Source: Eubacterium sp. (GTDB taxonomy: Bacteria; Bacillota; Clostridia; Lachnospirales; Lachnospiraceae). From it: a stretch of 6,806 nt of DNA. A program made the position numbers and the translations under genes. The notes under the pieces were generated by a model, which did not search any database, was not told the origin of the DNA, and saw nothing but the letters and a program-made list of their open reading frames with translations. Shown piece after piece: positions 6,019 through 6,806 of the stretch (within the stretch, counting starts at the first letter, position 1; each line of letters begins with the position of its first letter). Where the stretch lies: assembly GCA_017445525.1 (NCBI GenBank), contig JAFSTZ010000098.1:1-6806 (forward strand), given 5' to 3'.

Positions 6019-6806
6019 ATGACGATATGCCGTAAGTGCGGCAAAGAGATTCCTGATGGTCAGGAGCTTTGCGAAGATTGTATGGCAAAAGAGTCCGGTG
6101 GACAGGTCAACTATCTTGACCAGTTGGCTGCGATGAGTTCTGCGTCATCGTCATCCATGTCCGCTATAGAGATGGTGAGAGCCAAGGCAGCAAAGAAGCA
6201 GCAGGAGAAAGCTGAGTCAGTTGCTCCCGAGGCGGTAAGCGAGCCTGTCATCACTGAGCCTGTCGCACCGGAACGTGAAGAGAAGCGCCTGAGCCCTGAC
6301 GAGATGATGGCGAAGTTTGAAGAGGAGGAGCTGGGAGATCCCGTCGTTGACGGCGATGAGAGGAGATTCAGCCCGGATCAGATAGCTGCGCTTTTTGCTA
6401 TAAATGATCCCGAGCCGGAGCCGGAACCTGAACCGGTGGTTGAGCCGGAGCCGGTAGTAGAGCCTGAGCCAGTGGTTGAGTCGGAGCCGGTGGTTGAGGT
6501 CGAGATGGTTGAGGAGGTTGTACCGGAACCGGAGCCTGAGATTGTAGAGCCTGTACCGGAGCCGGTGGCAGAAGTAGAACCGGAGCCTGTTGTAGAGGTT
6601 GAGCCGGAGCCGGTAGTTGAGCCGGAGCCGGAGCCGGTAGTTGTGGAGCCTGAACCTGAGCCAGTGGCAGAAGTAGAACCGGAGCCTGTTGTAGAGGTTG
6701 AGCCGGAGCCGGTAGTTGAGTCTGAGCCCGTACTTGAGGTGGCACCGGAACCTGCACCTGCACCTGTGCAGCCGGATGATCGTACTGAGAGACTGCTGTC
6801 TGATGA
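6019..6806 (+). CDS. zinc-ribbon protein with FliM-like motifs and Glu-Pro-Val repeats, 3' truncated
   Basis: The frame runs open to the window edge (262 codons). Residues 4-21 form a zinc ribbon, Cys4-x2-Cys7 and Cys18-x2-Cys21 (ICRKCGKEI...LCEDCMAK). A Ser-rich patch and a basic helix ([14 protein letters not shown]) follow. Two related segments come next: [11 protein letters not shown] (90-100) and [11 protein letters not shown] (116-126), both like the LSQxEIDALL peptide with which FliM/FliY binds phosphorylated CheY. From about residue 131 to 252 the protein is a Glu-Pro-Val repeat ([12 protein letters not shown] and variants), likely extended and highly negative. No signal peptide or membrane helix appears in the visible part, so it starts in the cytoplasm; the C-terminal domain is not visible. 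The start follows an excellent ribosome binding site. It lies directly after cheV but probably across a terminator. I do not recognise a named family; a motility or chemotaxis role is inference. Confidence 0.88.
   Translation, partial: MTICRKCGKEIPDGQELCEDCMAKESGGQVNYLDQLAAMSSASSSSMSAIEMVRAKAAKKQQEKAESVAPEAVSEPVITEPVAPEREEKRLSPDEMMAKFEEEELGDPVVDGDERRFSPDQIAALFAINDPEPEPEPEPVVEPEPVVEPEPVVESEPVVEVEMVEEVVPEPEPEIVEPVPEPVAEVEPEPVVEVEPEPVVEPEPEPVVVEPEPEPVAEVEPEPVVEVEPEPVVESEPVLEVAPEPAPAPVQPDDRTERLLSD
6565..6621 (+). repeat. 57-base direct repeat, copy 1
   Basis: This 57-base segment is identical to 6664-6720 and lies 99 bases (33 codons) before it, in the same reading frame. It encodes 19 residues beginning [13 protein letters not shown]. 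Confidence 0.9.
6664..6720 (+). repeat. 57-base direct repeat, copy 2
   Basis: This is the exact second copy of 6565-6621. The sequence diverges right after both copies (CCGGAGCCG against TCTGAGCCC), so the identity is limited to a recently duplicated or converted unit. Confidence 0.9.

Larger units (their letters stand above)
6409..6774 (+). repeat. Glu-Pro-Val low-complexity coding repeat
   Basis: About 122 codons consist almost only of Glu, Pro and Val with a few Ala, Ser, Ile and Met. The basic unit is PEPVVE, interspersed with PEPEP and VAEVE. The codons vary (CCG/CCT/CCA, GAG/GAA, GTT/GTA/GTG), which argues for selection on the amino acids over an older array, plus at least one recent exact duplication. 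The same stretch produces a long spurious frame on the other strand. Confidence 0.9.

Noticed and set aside
6398..6763. 121-residue Pro/Gln/Ala-rich frame on the - strand
   Set aside because: It is the antisense shadow of the Glu-Pro-Val repeat; the + strand frame has the start, ribosome binding site and zinc ribbon.
6409..6774. Repeat array considered as a CRISPR
   Set aside because: The repeats are coding, in frame, and have no unique spacers of regular length.

Overview
The window looks like chromosomal DNA from a motile, Gram-positive anaerobe of the Clostridia, most likely a Lachnospiraceae (Butyrivibrio/Roseburia/Lachnospira-like). The reasons are strong GGAGG-type ribosome binding sites, tightly packed + strand genes, a clostridial-type LeuD, a trigger-factor-like membrane protein with the 'YxxLxDYK' entry motif of that family, a lipoprotein beginning 'LSEEQENLVAEYA' after its lipobox, and a CheV chemotaxis adaptor. 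This placement is from recognition of family styles, not from a search. All convincing genes are on the + strand; there are no rRNA, tRNA, CRISPR or insertion sequences.

Layout. (1) 2-310: the 3' part of leuD (leucine biosynthesis), overlapping by ATGA a membrane-anchored trigger-factor-C-domain-like protein (307-987). (2) 988-1151: a 164-base gap with a possible hairpin and no confident gene. (3) 1152-3966: a compact three-gene unit of a single-pass membrane protein of unknown function, an OmpR/PhoB-type response regulator and a HAMP-containing sensor histidine kinase. The spacings (5 bases, then an ATGA overlap) suggest co-transcription and translational coupling. (4) A good sigma-A promoter (3978-4006) starts a new unit with a lipoprotein (GTG start at 4053) that carries a Pro/Glu/Thr-rich stalk. 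(5) cheV (4930-5862), a CheW-receiver fusion, follows 70 bases later. (6) A long hairpin with a T-rich tail (5927-5980) probably ends that unit. (7) 6019 to the window edge: an open frame truncated at its 3' end. It encodes a zinc-ribbon protein with two copies of a short motif resembling the FliM/FliY N-terminal CheY-binding peptide, followed by a long Glu-Pro-Val repeat.

Working together: the regulator/kinase pair presumably senses something outside the cell, with the preceding membrane protein as a possible accessory. The lipoprotein next to it might be a target, but nothing in the sequence proves this. CheV adapts chemoreceptors to CheA. The neighbouring zinc-ribbon protein, with its FliM-like motifs, is the most intriguing item because it could be a previously undescribed partner of a phosphorylated receiver domain (CheY or CheV) in motility control. 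That idea is inference from motif resemblance and proximity.
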